64,000 bases of DNA from Candidatus Enterococcus testudinis (GCF_002140915.1 NZ_NGKU01000001.1:2927194-2991193); one strand, 5' to 3'; counted from the stretch's first letter, positions 35,172 to 44,753 are shown. The notes: generated by a model not told the origin, from the letters alone. Numbers and translations are program-made.

Positions 35172-37040
35172 TTATTTGACGATTGCCAAGAAATCTTCTC
35201 CTTGCAATACATCACTTTGATTCATATCTAAGACATCTAAATAGTTCGGTGTATTGGTGACAACGATTGGTGTCACTGTTGAAAAGCCGGCATTTTTGAT
35301 AGTATCGATGTCGAATTTTACTAATAAATCACCACGTTTGACTTGATCGTCTTGTTTGACGAATGTTTCAAAGCCTTTGCCCTCTAACTCAACCGTATCC
35401 ATGCCGATATGCATAAGGATCTCTGCCCCATCTGTCGTTGTCAGTCCTACTGCATGACCAGTCGGAAACAGTGTCGTGATCGTGCCATCTGCTGGTGCAT
35501 ATAAAGCACCGACAACTGGATCAATGGCTACACCTTTGCCCAAAGCACCGGATGAAAAGACTTGATCTTTGACTTCGGACAACGGCACGATTTTCCCTTC
35601 TAAAGGACTACTTAAGATCATCCGTTCATTGCCGCTACTTACGACCGGTACAGTTGGCGTATCAGATGCGTTGGTTGTGCCTGCTTCAGGTTTATCTTCA
35701 AAACGTAACACAAAGGTCAAGACAAAGGCTGCGATAAAGGCAATCGCTGTCCCAATAGATGCCGCAATCAATCCACTTAAATCTTTGGTGTCTTGTGGGA
35801 TAAAGGACGGCAAACTCAAGATACTGACTAAGCCGAAGGTAAAGTTTTGTACTTGACTAAACCCAATAAAGGCACCCCCAATTGCGCCACTGATACACGC
35901 AGCGATGAATGGTTTTTTCAGCGGCAATGTTACCCCATAAACAGTCGGTTCAGTGATACCAAAGAATGCCGTGATCGTTGAAGACAACGCCAATCCTTTT
36001 AGTTTGACATTTTTTGTCATAAAGAAGACCGCTAATGCTGCGCCACCTTGTGATAGTACAGCTGGCAACAACATTGGCACCATCGTATCAACCCCGTTTT
36101 GACTTAAATTCAACAACATGATTGGTACAAAGCCCCAGTGCATGCCAAACATCACAAATACTTGCCATAATCCACCCATGACCGCGCCGGCAACAAGGGG
36201 ACTGAAATCATAAATCCCTGCGTACGTACTACCTAACAAATTACCAAGAATCGTTCCCAATGGACCAACCACAATAAAGGTCAATGGCGCCATGATCAAA
36301 AACACTGCCAACGGAACACAAATGATTTGCAAGAAACTTGGAATCACTTTTTTAAAGAAACGTTCAACGTAGCTTTGCAAGAAGACTGCCAAAATGATTG
36401 GAATGACAGACGATGTATAGGCACTTGCCCCGATAATCACAGGGATACCGAAGAAATGCAACGTTTGGCCGGCCAAAGCGGTAATGTTCGGATGAACCAA
36501 TGCCATCCCCAGAGAGACTGCCAAAAATTCATTGGTCTTGAATTTCTTAGCTGCCGTGAAGGCCAACATCACTGGTAGATAGGTAAACAACCCATCAGCA
36601 ATTGCATATAAAACAGTATAGACACCTGACTCAGCCGTCAGCCAATTTAACGTCAGTGCCAGGGTCAAGAACCCTTTCAACACTCCAGCCCCCGCCATTG
36701 CGCCTAGAAAAGGGGTGAAAATCGATGAAATAATATCGATCAATTGATTGAAGATATTGCCTTTTTCACCTGTATCTTCAGCGGTTCCATCAAAGTTTGC
36801 GATACCATTTAATTCACGATACACATCACTGACGTGACTGCCGATCACTACTTGATACTGCCCACCGCTTTGAACAACTTGGATCACATCGTCATCTTGA
36901 TTCAATGCCACTGTGTCCGCTTTTTGCTCGTCTTTTAACTTAAAGCGCAAACGTGTGGCGCAATGCACCACACTATTGACATTTTCCTTGCCGCCGACTG
37001 CTGTTAAAACGCGCGCAGCGATTTCTTTATTTGTACTCAT
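35172..37040 (-). CDS. bglP: Beta-glucoside PTS EIIBCA permease
   Basis: 622-residue three-domain PTS transporter: IIB (residues 1-90, phospho-Cys in VVHCATRLRF), IIC (about 105-455, ten membrane segments, FGITEPTVYGVTLP) and IIA (about 480-622, phospho-His in EILMHIGMDTVELEG). It imports and phosphorylates a beta-glucoside such as salicin or arbutin. It lies behind a LicT-responsive terminator and downstream of licT. No phospho-beta-glucosidase is in this operon. Confidence 0.95.
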   Translation of the reverse strand: MSTNKEIAARVLTAVGGKENVNSVVHCATRLRFKLKDEQKADTVALNQDDDVIQVVQSGGQYQVVIGSHVSDVYRELNGIANFDGTAEDTGEKGNIFNQLIDIISSIFTPFLGAMAGAGVLKGFLTLALTLNWLTAESGVYTVLYAIADGLFTYLPVMLAFTAAKKFKTNEFLAVSLGMALVHPNITALAGQTLHFFGIPVIIGASAYTSSVIPIILAVFLQSYVERFFKKVIPSFLQIICVPLAVFLIMAPLTFIVVGPLGTILGNLLGSTYAGIYDFSPLVAGAVMGGLWQVFVMFGMHWGFVPIMLLNLSQNGVDTMVPMLLPAVLSQGGAALAVFFMTKNVKLKGLALSSTITAFFGITEPTVYGVTLPLKKPFIAACISGAIGGAFIGFSQVQNFTFGLVSILSLPSFIPQDTKDLSGLIAASIGTAIAFIAAFVLTFVLRFEDKPEAGTTNASDTPTVPVVSSGNERMILSSPLEGKIVPLSEVKDQVFSSGALGKGVAIDPVVGALYAPADGTITTLFPTGHAVGLTTTDGAEILMHIGMDTVELEGKGFETFVKQDDQVKRGDLLVKFDIDTIKNAGFSTVTPIVVTNTPNYLDVLDMNQSDVLQGEDFLAIVK

Positions 37041-37066
37041 TTATCAACACTCCTTTTTTATCTAAA

Positions 37067-37156
37067 AAAACCCAGATTGAAAAAACGACCATCAGTAAAA
37101 AACTACTGACTGTTGTCTTTTCAATCTGGGTCTTGCCTGCCTAACAGTAACAATCC
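37067..37156 (-). promoter_or_regulatory. LicT antiterminator site (RAT) and terminator before bglP
   Basis: On the minus strand a 28-base RAT (37129-37156; GGATTGTTACTG then GGCAGGCAAGACC) overlaps the 5' arm of a long terminator whose outer stem is ACCCAGATTGAAAA pairing with TTTTCAATCTGGGT, ending in T7 (37067-37134). LicT bound to the RAT blocks the terminator. Confidence 0.92.
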
Positions 37157-37172
37157 GTTATTGATTGAATGT

Positions 37173-38015
37173 CTATTCCTTTTGATCATTGACCACCCGT
37201 TCGATATGGATCGTCAAATAGATCATTTCTGATTCACCGATCGACTTATCGTAGGTCTTGATCAAATAATCATTGATCCGTTGCACCGTCTGAAATGCTT
37301 TCGGGTATTTCGATTGCACAAGTGCAAATAAAAACTCATCTTTTTCACTTGATAATCCATCACTGAGATACCGCTGCGCAAAATATTGCAAATGTGTTGT
37401 GATCCGTTGGTAATGTAACGAGTCGGGATTAAAGACCCGTCCGTAAAAGCGACTGATGATTGCCAACACGTCTCGTACGATCTCGACAGCTTGCATCGTG
37501 GTTTCCATCGTACCGTTGGCTTGCTCACTGTTGACGATATGAAAGGCAATAAACCCTTTCTCGGTTTCTGGCAATGCGATACCAAAGACCTGTTCAAAAT
37601 GTGCGATTGCTTTTGCAGCTACTGCATATTCCTTAGGATAGAACTTGCGGGTCTCGAACAAAAGCGGATTTGGAATCTCGATGCCTTCTTTGGCCCGTAT
37701 CAAGGCATAATGGATATGATCCGTTAAGGTCAGATAAATATTTGGCGACAATTCGACCCCTAAAGTTGTCTCGGCATCATCTACCACTTGCTTGACTGCT
37801 TCGACTTCTTCGACTGGGATATCAGAAAACAATTGCTGAAATTGATTTGCGGTAAAGGTATCTTTTAGGACAAATTCTTTTTCCACAAACGCTGTATCAA
37901 CCGGATCGCCCACTTTTTTCTTAAAGGCAATGCCTCGCCCCATATAAATGACTTCTTGACCGGCATCATTTGTCGAGATGACGACATTATTATTCAAAAT
38001 TTTACCAATAACCAT
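37173..38015 (-). CDS. licT: BglG/LicT-family transcription antiterminator
   Basis: 280 residues: N-terminal RNA-binding CAT domain (1-55; KILNNNVVISTNDAGQEVI), then PRD1 with conserved His in DHIHYAL and PRD2 with HIVNSEQ and TIHIERV. PTS components phosphorylate the PRDs, coupling antitermination to beta-glucoside supply and glucose status. It is autoregulated by its own RAT and controls bglP. Confidence 0.94.
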   Translation of the reverse strand: MVIGKILNNNVVISTNDAGQEVIYMGRGIAFKKKVGDPVDTAFVEKEFVLKDTFTANQFQQLFSDIPVEEVEAVKQVVDDAETTLGVELSPNIYLTLTDHIHYALIRAKEGIEIPNPLLFETRKFYPKEYAVAAKAIAHFEQVFGIALPETEKGFIAFHIVNSEQANGTMETTMQAVEIVRDVLAIISRFYGRVFNPDSLHYQRITTHLQYFAQRYLSDGLSSEKDEFLFALVQSKYPKAFQTVQRINDYLIKTYDKSIGESEMIYLTIHIERVVNDQKE

Positions 38016-38040
38016 CGTTTTCCCTCACTCCAAAATAAAA

Positions 38041-38108
38041 AAACCTAGAATCTACCCATCAATATACGCTGGTCAATTCTGGTTTTGCCTGCCGAACAGT
38101 AACAATCC
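38041..38108 (-). promoter_or_regulatory. LicT antiterminator site (RAT) and terminator before licT
   Basis: RAT at 38081-38108 (GGATTGTTACTG then CGGCAGGCAAAACC on the minus strand), overlapping a terminator with AACCAGAATT-type 5' arm, ATTCTAGGTT-type 3' arm and a T run (38036-38044). Confidence 0.88.
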
Positions 38109-38261
38109 TTGTAACTGAAAGAATAATAACACACTCATTTACCATATGCAACCCTTTTCAAAAGCACTTTTCTCTTCCAATCACGATGATGTTATCCAAC
38201 TAGATCAATTCACTTATACATTAATCATTCTACATATTTCTGGTGTTTTTTTATTTTTAAA

Positions 38262-38290
38262 AAAGGGACAAACACCTCCGCGTTTGTCCC
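38262..38290 (-). terminator. Terminator of rarD
   Basis: AAGGGACAAAC/GTTTGTCCCTT stem with a run of T on the minus strand. The stretch 38109-38261 has no gene I can support. Confidence 0.85.
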
Positions 38291-38303
38291 TTGGCTCTAT
38301 CTA

Positions 38304-39200
38304 CTATTTCGACACAGACATCCGTCGCTCTTTGATGGCACGTCCCAATGTGCCGTATGTGAAAACAGCAATCCCGAACCAAATAAAGGCAAACGCAGAA
38401 AACTGCGCCACTGTATAGGTTTCATGGAATAAAAAGACTGCCAATAACAGCATGATCGTGGGATTGATGTATTGGATAAAGCCCAACGTGATATAAGAAA
38501 TGCTTTTGGCCGCTTCCGCAAACAACAGCAATGGAATCGCCGTCACAACGCCCGCACCCGCGAGTAAAAGGTTGGTTTGCAAGGGATAATCCATGAACGC
38601 CACGGTTGAAAAGCCAAACATGTACACAAGGGCAAATGGCAATATAATCCCCGTTTCCACTGTCAGGCCCGTGACAGAGCTGATTGGAATGCGACGCTTG
38701 ATCAATCCATAAGTACTGAACGAAAAGGCCATGATCAAAGAGGCATATGGAATACTTCCCGTTTGGATCGACAGCATGATCACCCCGATACTTGCCAACA
38801 GACAGGCGATGAGCCCAGAGCGACTCAGACGCTCTTTTAAAAATACTGTTGCCAGCAAGACATTGACTAATGGATTGATATAATATCCTAAGCTCGCTTG
38901 CATCACATGCCCTGCGCTGACAGCAAAAATGAATGTAAACCAATTGATTGAAATCAAGACAGATGCCAATGTAATCAAACCAGCATAAGCCTTGTTTCGC
39001 CATAACAAGCGCAACTCCGCTATGAATTGCTGCCGTTTACCCGACAGTAGAATAAACACCATCATAAAGACGAACGACCATAAAATACGATAACACATCG
39101 TCGCTAGCGGGGAGACCCCAACGACCAATTTCCAATACAGCGTGATCAATCCCCATAAAACATACGCCGACAACCCATAATATATCCCTTTATTTTTCAT
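38304..39200 (-). CDS. rarD: RarD-type EamA family transporter
   Basis: 298 residues with ten membrane helices in two EamA repeats. The N-terminal GIYYGLSAYVLWGLITLYWK and LASVLISINWFTFIFAVSAGHVMQASLGYYINPL are RarD signatures. Members of the family export metabolites or drugs; the substrate is unknown. Single gene with its own terminator. Confidence 0.92.
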   Translation of the reverse strand: MKNKGIYYGLSAYVLWGLITLYWKLVVGVSPLATMCYRILWSFVFMMVFILLSGKRQQFIAELRLLWRNKAYAGLITLASVLISINWFTFIFAVSAGHVMQASLGYYINPLVNVLLATVFLKERLSRSGLIACLLASIGVIMLSIQTGSIPYASLIMAFSFSTYGLIKRRIPISSVTGLTVETGIILPFALVYMFGFSTVAFMDYPLQTNLLLAGAGVVTAIPLLLFAEAAKSISYITLGFIQYINPTIMLLLAVFLFHETYTVAQFSAFAFIWFGIAVFTYGTLGRAIKERRMSVSK

Positions 39201-39315
39201 TTATTGTTTGATTTTTCTGAGGACCGACAACCAATCGATCAGGAGAAAAATACGCCTCCTCTTGTATAAGTTATCTTATTATAGCCGAAAACTTGAGATT
39301 TCATATCCTTTTCAG

Positions 39316-39354
39316 AAAAAAAGACGAACAAAGCATCAGCTTTCTTCGCCTTTT
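39316..39354 (-). terminator. Terminator of the MarR-MFS operon
   Basis: AAAGACGAA, AAGC, ATCA loop, GCTT, TTCGCCTTT; A run before it on the plus strand gives T on the minus strand. Confidence 0.7.
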
Positions 39355-39372
39355 CATTTTAATGGAACAGAT

Positions 39373-40842
39373 TTATTCGATTGGTTCTTCCAATCCTTCG
39401 ACCCAAACTGGCGCTTCCTTCTTTTTGTCACGAATCAAAAATAGACCTGTTGCAAAAAGCAGACCAGAAGCAATCGTCATCAGTAAAAATGAGACATTCA
39501 TCCCATGAAGCAAGGCAGCTGTCCCAGACAATGTCGTACTTTTTTGCGCAACACTGTTCATGATACCAACAAATAACGCTGTACCGATTGCACCAGCCAC
39601 TGTACGTAATGATGTCAAAAGCGCTGTCCCATGCGCGGTCAGTTCCGGCGGGATATTTTTATTGCCCCACGTAACAAACGGCATCAATAAACAACCAGTC
39701 GCCGCACAACGTAAGACATTTAAGCCAACAGCCAACCAAATACTTGAATCCATATGAACAAAATACATGCCAATATTACTTAATACGAGTGAACCACCAC
39801 CAACGATCGTTAACAAGCGGATACCGATTTTGTCATAAATACGGCCGGCAATTGGACTGAGAAAGGCCGACACCAAAGAACCCGGCAAAATCACCAACCC
39901 AGAAATCGTGGCTGACTTGCCTAAAATCGATTGTACATAGAGAGGCATCAACATCGCCGAGCCCATTAAAACCAAATACAGCATGATACTGCCAAAGACA
40001 CTGATTGCATATTCTTTGGTTTTCAGGACCCGCAAATCTAGAAACGGATTGGCTGATTTAAACTGACGCAAAACAAACCAGAGGCCACCCAGCAGACCAA
40101 TCCCTAATGAACCCAATACAGGCAGACTAACAAATCCATAACTGCCGATATTCCCAAAGCCCAGCGTGATTCCGCCAAATGCAAACGCACTTAAGACAAA
40201 AGAGAGTTGGTCAAAACGACTCTTCGCTGTCGGCAAGACATCATCAAATACACGAATAGCCCAGATCAGTGAAAGTAAGACGATAGCTGCAACAATATAA
40301 AAAATCGCATGCCAGTTCAAACGGTCGACGATTAGCCCTGCCAAGGTTGGCGCAATCACAGGAGCAGCGGTAATTGATAATCCATACCACCCCATGACGA
40401 CACCGATACGATTCATTGGATAGATCGTCAATAAGATGACTTGCGCCATCGCCGTCAAAATGCCATTACCGATTGCTTGCAAGATCCGGGCTGCCATCAT
40501 GACATAAAAGTTTGGCGCAGCCGCACACAACAATAGACCAATCAAGGCAATCGCCAACGCCGATAAGTATAGTTTCTTCGTTGGTACACGATTCATCAAG
40601 TAGGCCGTCAACGGCATCACGATCGCCATTGCCAACGAGTACCCGCTAGTCAACCATTGACCAGTGGTCACCGAAATAGACAAATCGGTGACAATTGCAG
40701 GCAAAGCCGTCGTTAATGCAGTAGCCAACATCGATACCGCAATACAAGTAATCATCAAATTGATAAAAATCAATGTACGTTGTCGTTCTGTTCGTTCAGT
40801 GTGTTGTATAGTCTGTTCATTTCCTTCATTCAGGTCGCTCAA
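39373..40842 (-). CDS. DHA2-family (14-helix) MFS multidrug efflux transporter
   Basis: 489 residues. EmrB/QacA-type features: TALTTALPAIVTDLSISVTTGQWLTSGYSLAMAIVMPL at the N-terminus, RILQAIGNGILTAM and GWYGLSITAAPVIAPTLAG (motif C). About 14 membrane segments. Start overlaps the marR stop by 4 bp, so the repressor and pump are one transcript; the drug is unknown. Confidence 0.92.
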   Translation of the reverse strand: MSDLNEGNEQTIQHTERTERQRTLIFINLMITCIAVSMLATALTTALPAIVTDLSISVTTGQWLTSGYSLAMAIVMPLTAYLMNRVPTKKLYLSALAIALIGLLLCAAAPNFYVMMAARILQAIGNGILTAMAQVILLTIYPMNRIGVVMGWYGLSITAAPVIAPTLAGLIVDRLNWHAIFYIVAAIVLLSLIWAIRVFDDVLPTAKSRFDQLSFVLSAFAFGGITLGFGNIGSYGFVSLPVLGSLGIGLLGGLWFVLRQFKSANPFLDLRVLKTKEYAISVFGSIMLYLVLMGSAMLMPLYVQSILGKSATISGLVILPGSLVSAFLSPIAGRIYDKIGIRLLTIVGGGSLVLSNIGMYFVHMDSSIWLAVGLNVLRCAATGCLLMPFVTWGNKNIPPELTAHGTALLTSLRTVAGAIGTALFVGIMNSVAQKSTTLSGTAALLHGMNVSFLLMTIASGLLFATGLFLIRDKKKEAPVWVEGLEEPIE

Positions 40843-41282
40843 TCCATGTGCGCCTCCTTCTCATAATAAAAACGTTCAATTTTGGCTAGGCCTTCACCAA
40901 AAGCTTGTTTCTCCTCTTCCGATAAATAAGTCAGCATTTCAGTATGGGCCTTGCTGCGTTTGTCTTTCATCAGTTGGGCTTCTGCTTTGCCTGCTTCTGT
41001 CAACGAAATCAGATGACTGCGCTTGTCTGTTGGATCGACTTCTTTATTGATCAAGCCCTTTTCCGCTAATTTTTTGATCAACTCGCCGGTAGAGGTTGAA
41101 CGGATTGCAAGATACGCAGCCAAATCTTTTTGCGTCAACGTGCCTTTTTCATCCAACACGATCAAACAATTAAACTGTCCGCGTCCAGGCATAAAATGGC
41201 CATATTTTTTTTCGGCGTAGCGTCGATTCAATTTGTATACTTCGAATAAGCGCTCGACAATGTCTAATTCTGAATAAGCCAT
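40839..41282 (-). CDS. MarR-family regulator of the MFS pump
   Basis: 147 residues with a winged helix centred on LTQKDLAAYLAIRSTSTGELIKKLAEKGLI and DPTDKRSHLISLTEAG (wing). Two adjacent ATGs (41285 and 41282) follow AGAGGAGG; the second has 6-base spacing. A sigma-A promoter with AGGTACCT repeats lies just upstream, indicating autorepression relieved by a pump substrate. Confidence 0.92.
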   Translation of the reverse strand: MAYSELDIVERLFEVYKLNRRYAEKKYGHFMPGRGQFNCLIVLDEKGTLTQKDLAAYLAIRSTSTGELIKKLAEKGLINKEVDPTDKRSHLISLTEAGKAEAQLMKDKRSKAHTEMLTYLSEEEKQAFGEGLAKIERFYYEKEAHMD

Positions 41283-41368
41283 CATGTTCCTCCTCTCTTC
41301 TCATTCTGTTCTTGCACTATTCTTCATAAAACTTGCTATGTAAACGGTTCTTGCAATGAAACGCAATT

Positions 41369-41428
41369 AGATAGGTACCTATTTAAAAGTCCGTTTTCTA
41401 TTTTACCGAGGTACCTATCTATTGTCAA
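41369..41428 (-). promoter_or_regulatory. marR promoter with two AGGTACCT operators
   Basis: On the minus strand TTGACA (41423-41428), 17 bp, TAAAAT (41400-41405). One AGGTACCT (41409-41416, in ATAGATAGGTACCT) sits in the spacer; the second (41373-41380, within AGATAGGTACCTATTT) lies downstream of the start site. Their centres are 36 bp apart. Confidence 0.8.
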
Positions 41429-41472
41429 GGGCCCTCCCATGGTTTTACTCATACTGATCCATAACAAAAAAA

Positions 41473-41500
41473 AGCATTGAGTCAGACACAACTCAATACT
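41473..41500 (-). terminator. Terminator of dus
   Basis: AGCATTGAGT and ACTCAATACT pair around an eight-base loop; seven or more T residues follow on the minus strand. Confidence 0.75.
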
Positions 41501-41507
41501 TGATCAA

Positions 41508-42473
41508 CTAAGCTTTATTCGATTCAAAATCAGCCAACAATTGCCGCACTTCATCGGTTGACTTGGTATTCATCAGTTTTCCACGCAATTCGCTGGCTCC
41601 AGGAAAGCCTTTGACATAGATTTTGAAAAAGCGGTGCAAACCAGCGATTGAACGTGGCACCATTTGCGCATAATGGTCTTGCAGATCCAATTGCAAATGC
41701 AGCAGGCCCAATAATTCTTCTGATGTATGCTCTTTCGGTTCTTTTTCAAAGGCATAAGGATTCTTAAAAATCCCCCGACCAATCATCAAGCCGTCTACCC
41801 CATACTTCTCAGCTAAAGCCAGGCCTGTTTGACGATCTGGAATATCCCCGTTGATTGTCAGCTTCGTTTGCGGTGCAATCTTATCTCTCAAAGCAACCAC
41901 TTCTGGAATCAATTCCCAGTGGGCATCTACTTTACTCATCTCTTTACGCGTGCGCATATGGATCGACAAGTTGGCAATATCTTGTTGCAAAACATGGGTC
42001 AACCAAGCCTCCATTTCACCTAACTCTGTATACCCTAATCGCGTTTTGACACTGACAGGCAGACCGCCTGCTTTGGCTGCTTGGATCAATTCTGCGGCCA
42101 CTTCTGGACGTAGAATCAAGCCACTGCCCTTCCCACGACCAGCGACATTAGGAACAGGACAGCCCATATTGATATCGATTCCTTGAAAGCCCATTTCAGC
42201 CAGTCCGATACTCATTTCTCGGAAGAATGCGGGTTTATCTCCCCAAATATGCGCCACCATCGGCTGTTCATCTTCGGTAAACACCAGACGGCCACGGACA
42301 CTATCCCGACCTTCTGGATGACAATAACTATCTGAATTGGTAAATTCGGTGAAGAACACATCCGGCGCACCGGCTGCTTGCACCACATGACGAAAAACAA
42401 CATCTGTCACATCTTCCATTGGTGCCAAAACGAAAAAAGGCGAAGGTAATTCAGCCCAAAAATTTGTTGTCAT
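41508..42473 (-). CDS. dus: tRNA-dihydrouridine synthase
   Basis: 321 residues, FMN TIM barrel plus helical tail. Motifs: [25 protein letters not shown] (catalytic Cys105), [23 protein letters not shown] and [15 protein letters not shown]. It reduces uridines in the tRNA D-loop. The sequence is closer to the DusC/short Dus forms than to the DusB beside fis or lysS, and there is no partner gene here. Confidence 0.93.
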   Translation of the reverse strand: MTTNFWAELPSPFFVLAPMEDVTDVVFRHVVQAAGAPDVFFTEFTNSDSYCHPEGRDSVRGRLVFTEDEQPMVAHIWGDKPAFFREMSIGLAEMGFQGIDINMGCPVPNVAGRGKGSGLILRPEVAAELIQAAKAGGLPVSVKTRLGYTELGEMEAWLTHVLQQDIANLSIHMRTRKEMSKVDAHWELIPEVVALRDKIAPQTKLTINGDIPDRQTGLALAEKYGVDGLMIGRGIFKNPYAFEKEPKEHTSEELLGLLHLQLDLQDHYAQMVPRSIAGLHRFFKIYVKGFPGASELRGKLMNTKSTDEVRQLLADFESNKA

Positions 42474-42596
42474 GATCTACGCTCCATTTCTTTGACCTCG
42501 GATCATCTATATCCGCTTTGCAAAACAAGGTTATTATACAAGGAATGAGCGAAAGAAGCAAAATTTGGCGCATCAGAAGATAGTTATTCGCTATAT

Positions 42597-42626
42597 TTGA
42601 CGATGAAAACTCTATTTTGGTATACT
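42597..42626 (+). promoter_or_regulatory. Promoter ahead of the MFS remnant and DUF554 gene
   Basis: TTGACG (42597-42602), 18 bp, TATACT (42621-42626). Confidence 0.65.
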
Positions 42627-42702
42627 ACGTGAACGCTAGATTGACGTGGTCATTCTGGTAAGAAAGTTACCATTGGTATATGTTAGAAAAGAGGATGGTT
42701 GG

Positions 42703-42789
42703 ATGAAGAGATTTCCGTTTCAAAGTTTTGTGTTGATCTTGATTGCATTTATTTTAGGGTTTAGTGAGTTTATTATAGTAGGGATTTTA
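42703..42789 (+). pseudogene. N-terminal remnant of an MFS transporter
   Basis: From ATG 42703 (GAGGATGG upstream) the frame reads MKRFPFQSFVLILIAFILGF then SEFIIVGILN, the typical first helix of a DHA1 MFS exporter (LG(F/T)xEFIIVG). After ILN the frame runs through the ribosome site of the DUF554 gene (GGAGLM). The rest of the transporter is missing, so this is a deletion scar fused in frame to the next gene. Confidence 0.55.
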
Positions 42790-42807
42790 AATGGAGGAGC
42801 GGGTCTC

Positions 42808-43536
42808 ATGCCTACAGGAGTCATTATCAACGCGTTGTCTGTCTTACTCGGTGGACTACTTGGCGGTTTTTTAGGAGAAAAATTGCCAGAAAAATTTAAA
42901 ACAGAAATCAATTTGGTCTTTGGTGCTTGTTCGATGGCCATGGGGATTTTTGCCATCGCCCCTATGAAGTATATGCCAGCCGTTATTTTCGCGATGGTGA
43001 TCGGAACTGGTTTTGGTTTAGCGATCCATTTGGGAGATCTCATCAATAAAGGTGCCAGAATGATGCAAAAACCAATCGCCAAAATCGTGCCTAACGAAAG
43101 TATCAGTCTAACGGAAGACGAATTCATGAGCACATTGATCACAGTGATCGTTCTGTTTTGTGCCAGCGGAACCGGTATTTATGGTAGCTTAGATTCGGGG
43201 ATGACGGGTGACAGTTCTGTCTTGATTGCTAAATCAATTTTAGATTTTTTTACAGCAGCGATTTTTGCTTGTAATCTAGGATTTGTGGTTTCAGTGATTG
43301 CGATTCCTCAATTCATTATCTTTTTCATGCTCTTCTTATTGGCCAAATTCATCTTCCCACTCACAACACCGGATATGATTTTGGACTTTAAAGCTTGCGG
43401 CGGCATCTTAATGTTGGCGACTGGTTTCCGGATGATCAAAGTCAAAATGTTTCCTGTTGCCGATATGATCCCGGCGATGATTTTGATTATGCCTTTTAGC
43501 TGGATGTGGGTCAATTGGATTTTACCTTTGCTATAA
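42808..43536 (+). CDS. DUF554 family membrane protein
   Basis: 242 residues from ATG 42808 (MPTGVIINALSVLLGGLLGG), which has GGAGGAG 8 bases upstream and is where DUF554 proteins normally begin. About seven membrane segments; GILMLATGFRMIKVKMFPVADMIPAM is the conserved C-terminal end. Function unknown. The frame is open upstream to 42703 through an MFS remnant, so a 277-residue fusion with one additional helix may also be made. Terminator at 43557-43591. Confidence 0.85.
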   Translation: MPTGVIINALSVLLGGLLGGFLGEKLPEKFKTEINLVFGACSMAMGIFAIAPMKYMPAVIFAMVIGTGFGLAIHLGDLINKGARMMQKPIAKIVPNESISLTEDEFMSTLITVIVLFCASGTGIYGSLDSGMTGDSSVLIAKSILDFFTAAIFACNLGFVVSVIAIPQFIIFFMLFLLAKFIFPLTTPDMILDFKACGGILMLATGFRMIKVKMFPVADMIPAMILIMPFSWMWVNWILPLL

Positions 43537-43556
43537 AGCTTTATCCTTCTACAAGC

Positions 43557-43591
43557 AAAAAAGCTGACGCCTAAACGGGACAGCTTTTTTT
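43557..43591. terminator. Bidirectional terminator after DUF554
   Basis: AAAAAAGCTG and CAGCTTTTTTT flank an imperfect CGC/CGG top between convergent genes. Confidence 0.8.
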
Positions 43592-43594
43592 GCT

Positions 43595-44134
43595 TTATTC
43601 AGTTGCTTCCGTTTCAATACCAACATAGCGAATCTCTGCTGTTTCTTTATAGGTGTCTGCTGTTTGCGGCTCTTTTTCGATTGCCTCGATCACCGTTCGA
43701 TCATCTGTCGCAACAAACAGTCCTACCTCATTGCCTTGAGGCGTTGCGTATGGGATATACGCAGCATACGTCAAATCACTTACATAAGTATTACCTGTAG
43801 AAAGATTGCCGTCCTTCGCTGTCTGAATCTTTATATCTTGTTCTTTGGTTCCTTCGATGCCAAATGTCACTAACCAATCTTCTGTGTAGTCATTTATTTG
43901 CTCTTCATTACTCAATAATTGCTTATTTTCCTCATCTGGGTTTCGCAAAGTAACCTGAAAGACCCCTGCTTCTTCTTTGACCAAAAAGGTCGTATGGGTA
44001 TCGTCGGTAGCCTCTACGTATTCTGATAAGGTACTTTTGTTGCCCATTACATCAGGAAAGAACCACCAAATGCCGCCACAGATAACCAATCCCACAGCTA
44101 GCACACCGGCTAACCAACCAAGCCACTTTTTCAT
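43595..44134 (-). CDS. Hypothetical membrane-anchored extracytoplasmic protein
   Basis: 179 residues from ATG 44134 (AAGGAGG at 6 bases). MKKW, one helix (LGWLAGVLAVGLVICGGIWWF), then about 150 residues of acidic, beta-rich extracytoplasmic domain. No lipobox; Cys in the helix only. I do not recognise the family. Monocistronic between DUF554 and a merR gene. Confidence 0.75.
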   Translation of the reverse strand: MKKWLGWLAGVLAVGLVICGGIWWFFPDVMGNKSTLSEYVEATDDTHTTFLVKEEAGVFQVTLRNPDEENKQLLSNEEQINDYTEDWLVTFGIEGTKEQDIKIQTAKDGNLSTGNTYVSDLTYAAYIPYATPQGNEVGLFVATDDRTVIEAIEKEPQTADTYKETAEIRYVGIETEATE

Positions 44135-44274
44135 ATGTGTCCTCCTTACGAATGTCCTATTTTTTTCAGTATACGTTTTCAAATGATAGTTATCAATCAT
44201 TATCGTAAAAAAATATTTTAAAAATATGGAAGACTATTGGTCGTGAAAAACATATAGGTAACAAAGGCCCTCCC

Positions 44275-44694
44275 TCAAAAACCAAGGACAGCCTTCTCTT
44301 TTGCGGTATAATCGCGCATCTTTTGTAAAATTTGTTCCGCATCAGGATCTGTGTATATCGCCAATTTATGATCGATCTCGACTAAGTTTTCCTGCAATTT
44401 CGTCAATTCTTCTTCCACTTTCTTGCGATGGTTCTCCATTAATGTTCGCCGTTGGGCTGCCGTTTGCGGGCCTGCCATGCAATAGTCGATATAGGTACGA
44501 ATATCTTTGATCGACATCCCCGTATTTTTCAAACAACAAATCGTAAGAATCAATGACAAATCTGATTCTGTAAATGTCCGGTAACCAGAAGAATTTTTGA
44601 CCACAAAAGGCATCAAGCCTTGTTTGTCATAGTAACGTAGGGTATAAACAGATAAGTCAAACATCTCGGCTACTTCTTTGATTGAATAGGTCAT
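44275..44694 (-). CDS. MerR-family regulator
   Basis: 139 residues: helix-turn-helix SIKEVAEMFDLSVYTLRYYDKQGLMP, second winged element, then KNTGMSIKDIRTYIDY and a coiled coil. No conserved metal-binding Cys cluster. Paralogous in layout to the MerR at 61997-62416. Divergent from the epimerase gene, with a perfect 20-bp palindrome between. Confidence 0.93.
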   Translation of the reverse strand: MTYSIKEVAEMFDLSVYTLRYYDKQGLMPFVVKNSSGYRTFTESDLSLILTICCLKNTGMSIKDIRTYIDYCMAGPQTAAQRRTLMENHRKKVEEELTKLQENLVEIDHKLAIYTDPDAEQILQKMRDYTAKEKAVLGF

Positions 44695-44733
44695 CTTTTT
44701 CCCTCTTTTATATTTTTTTGATCATTTCGCTTT

Positions 44734-44753
44734 CCCTAGAGTATACTCTAGGG
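44734..44753. promoter_or_regulatory. MerR operator palindrome
   Basis: CCCTAGAGTATACTCTAGGG, a perfect 20-bp dyad between the divergent merR and epimerase genes. On the plus strand TTTCCC (44732-44737), 19 bp and TACGAT (44757-44762) give the long spacer expected of MerR-activated promoters. Confidence 0.8.

Noticed and set aside
38146-38418. 90-codon plus-strand open frame before rarD
   Set aside because: It crosses the rarD terminator and is antisense to the rarD end; no ribosome site.
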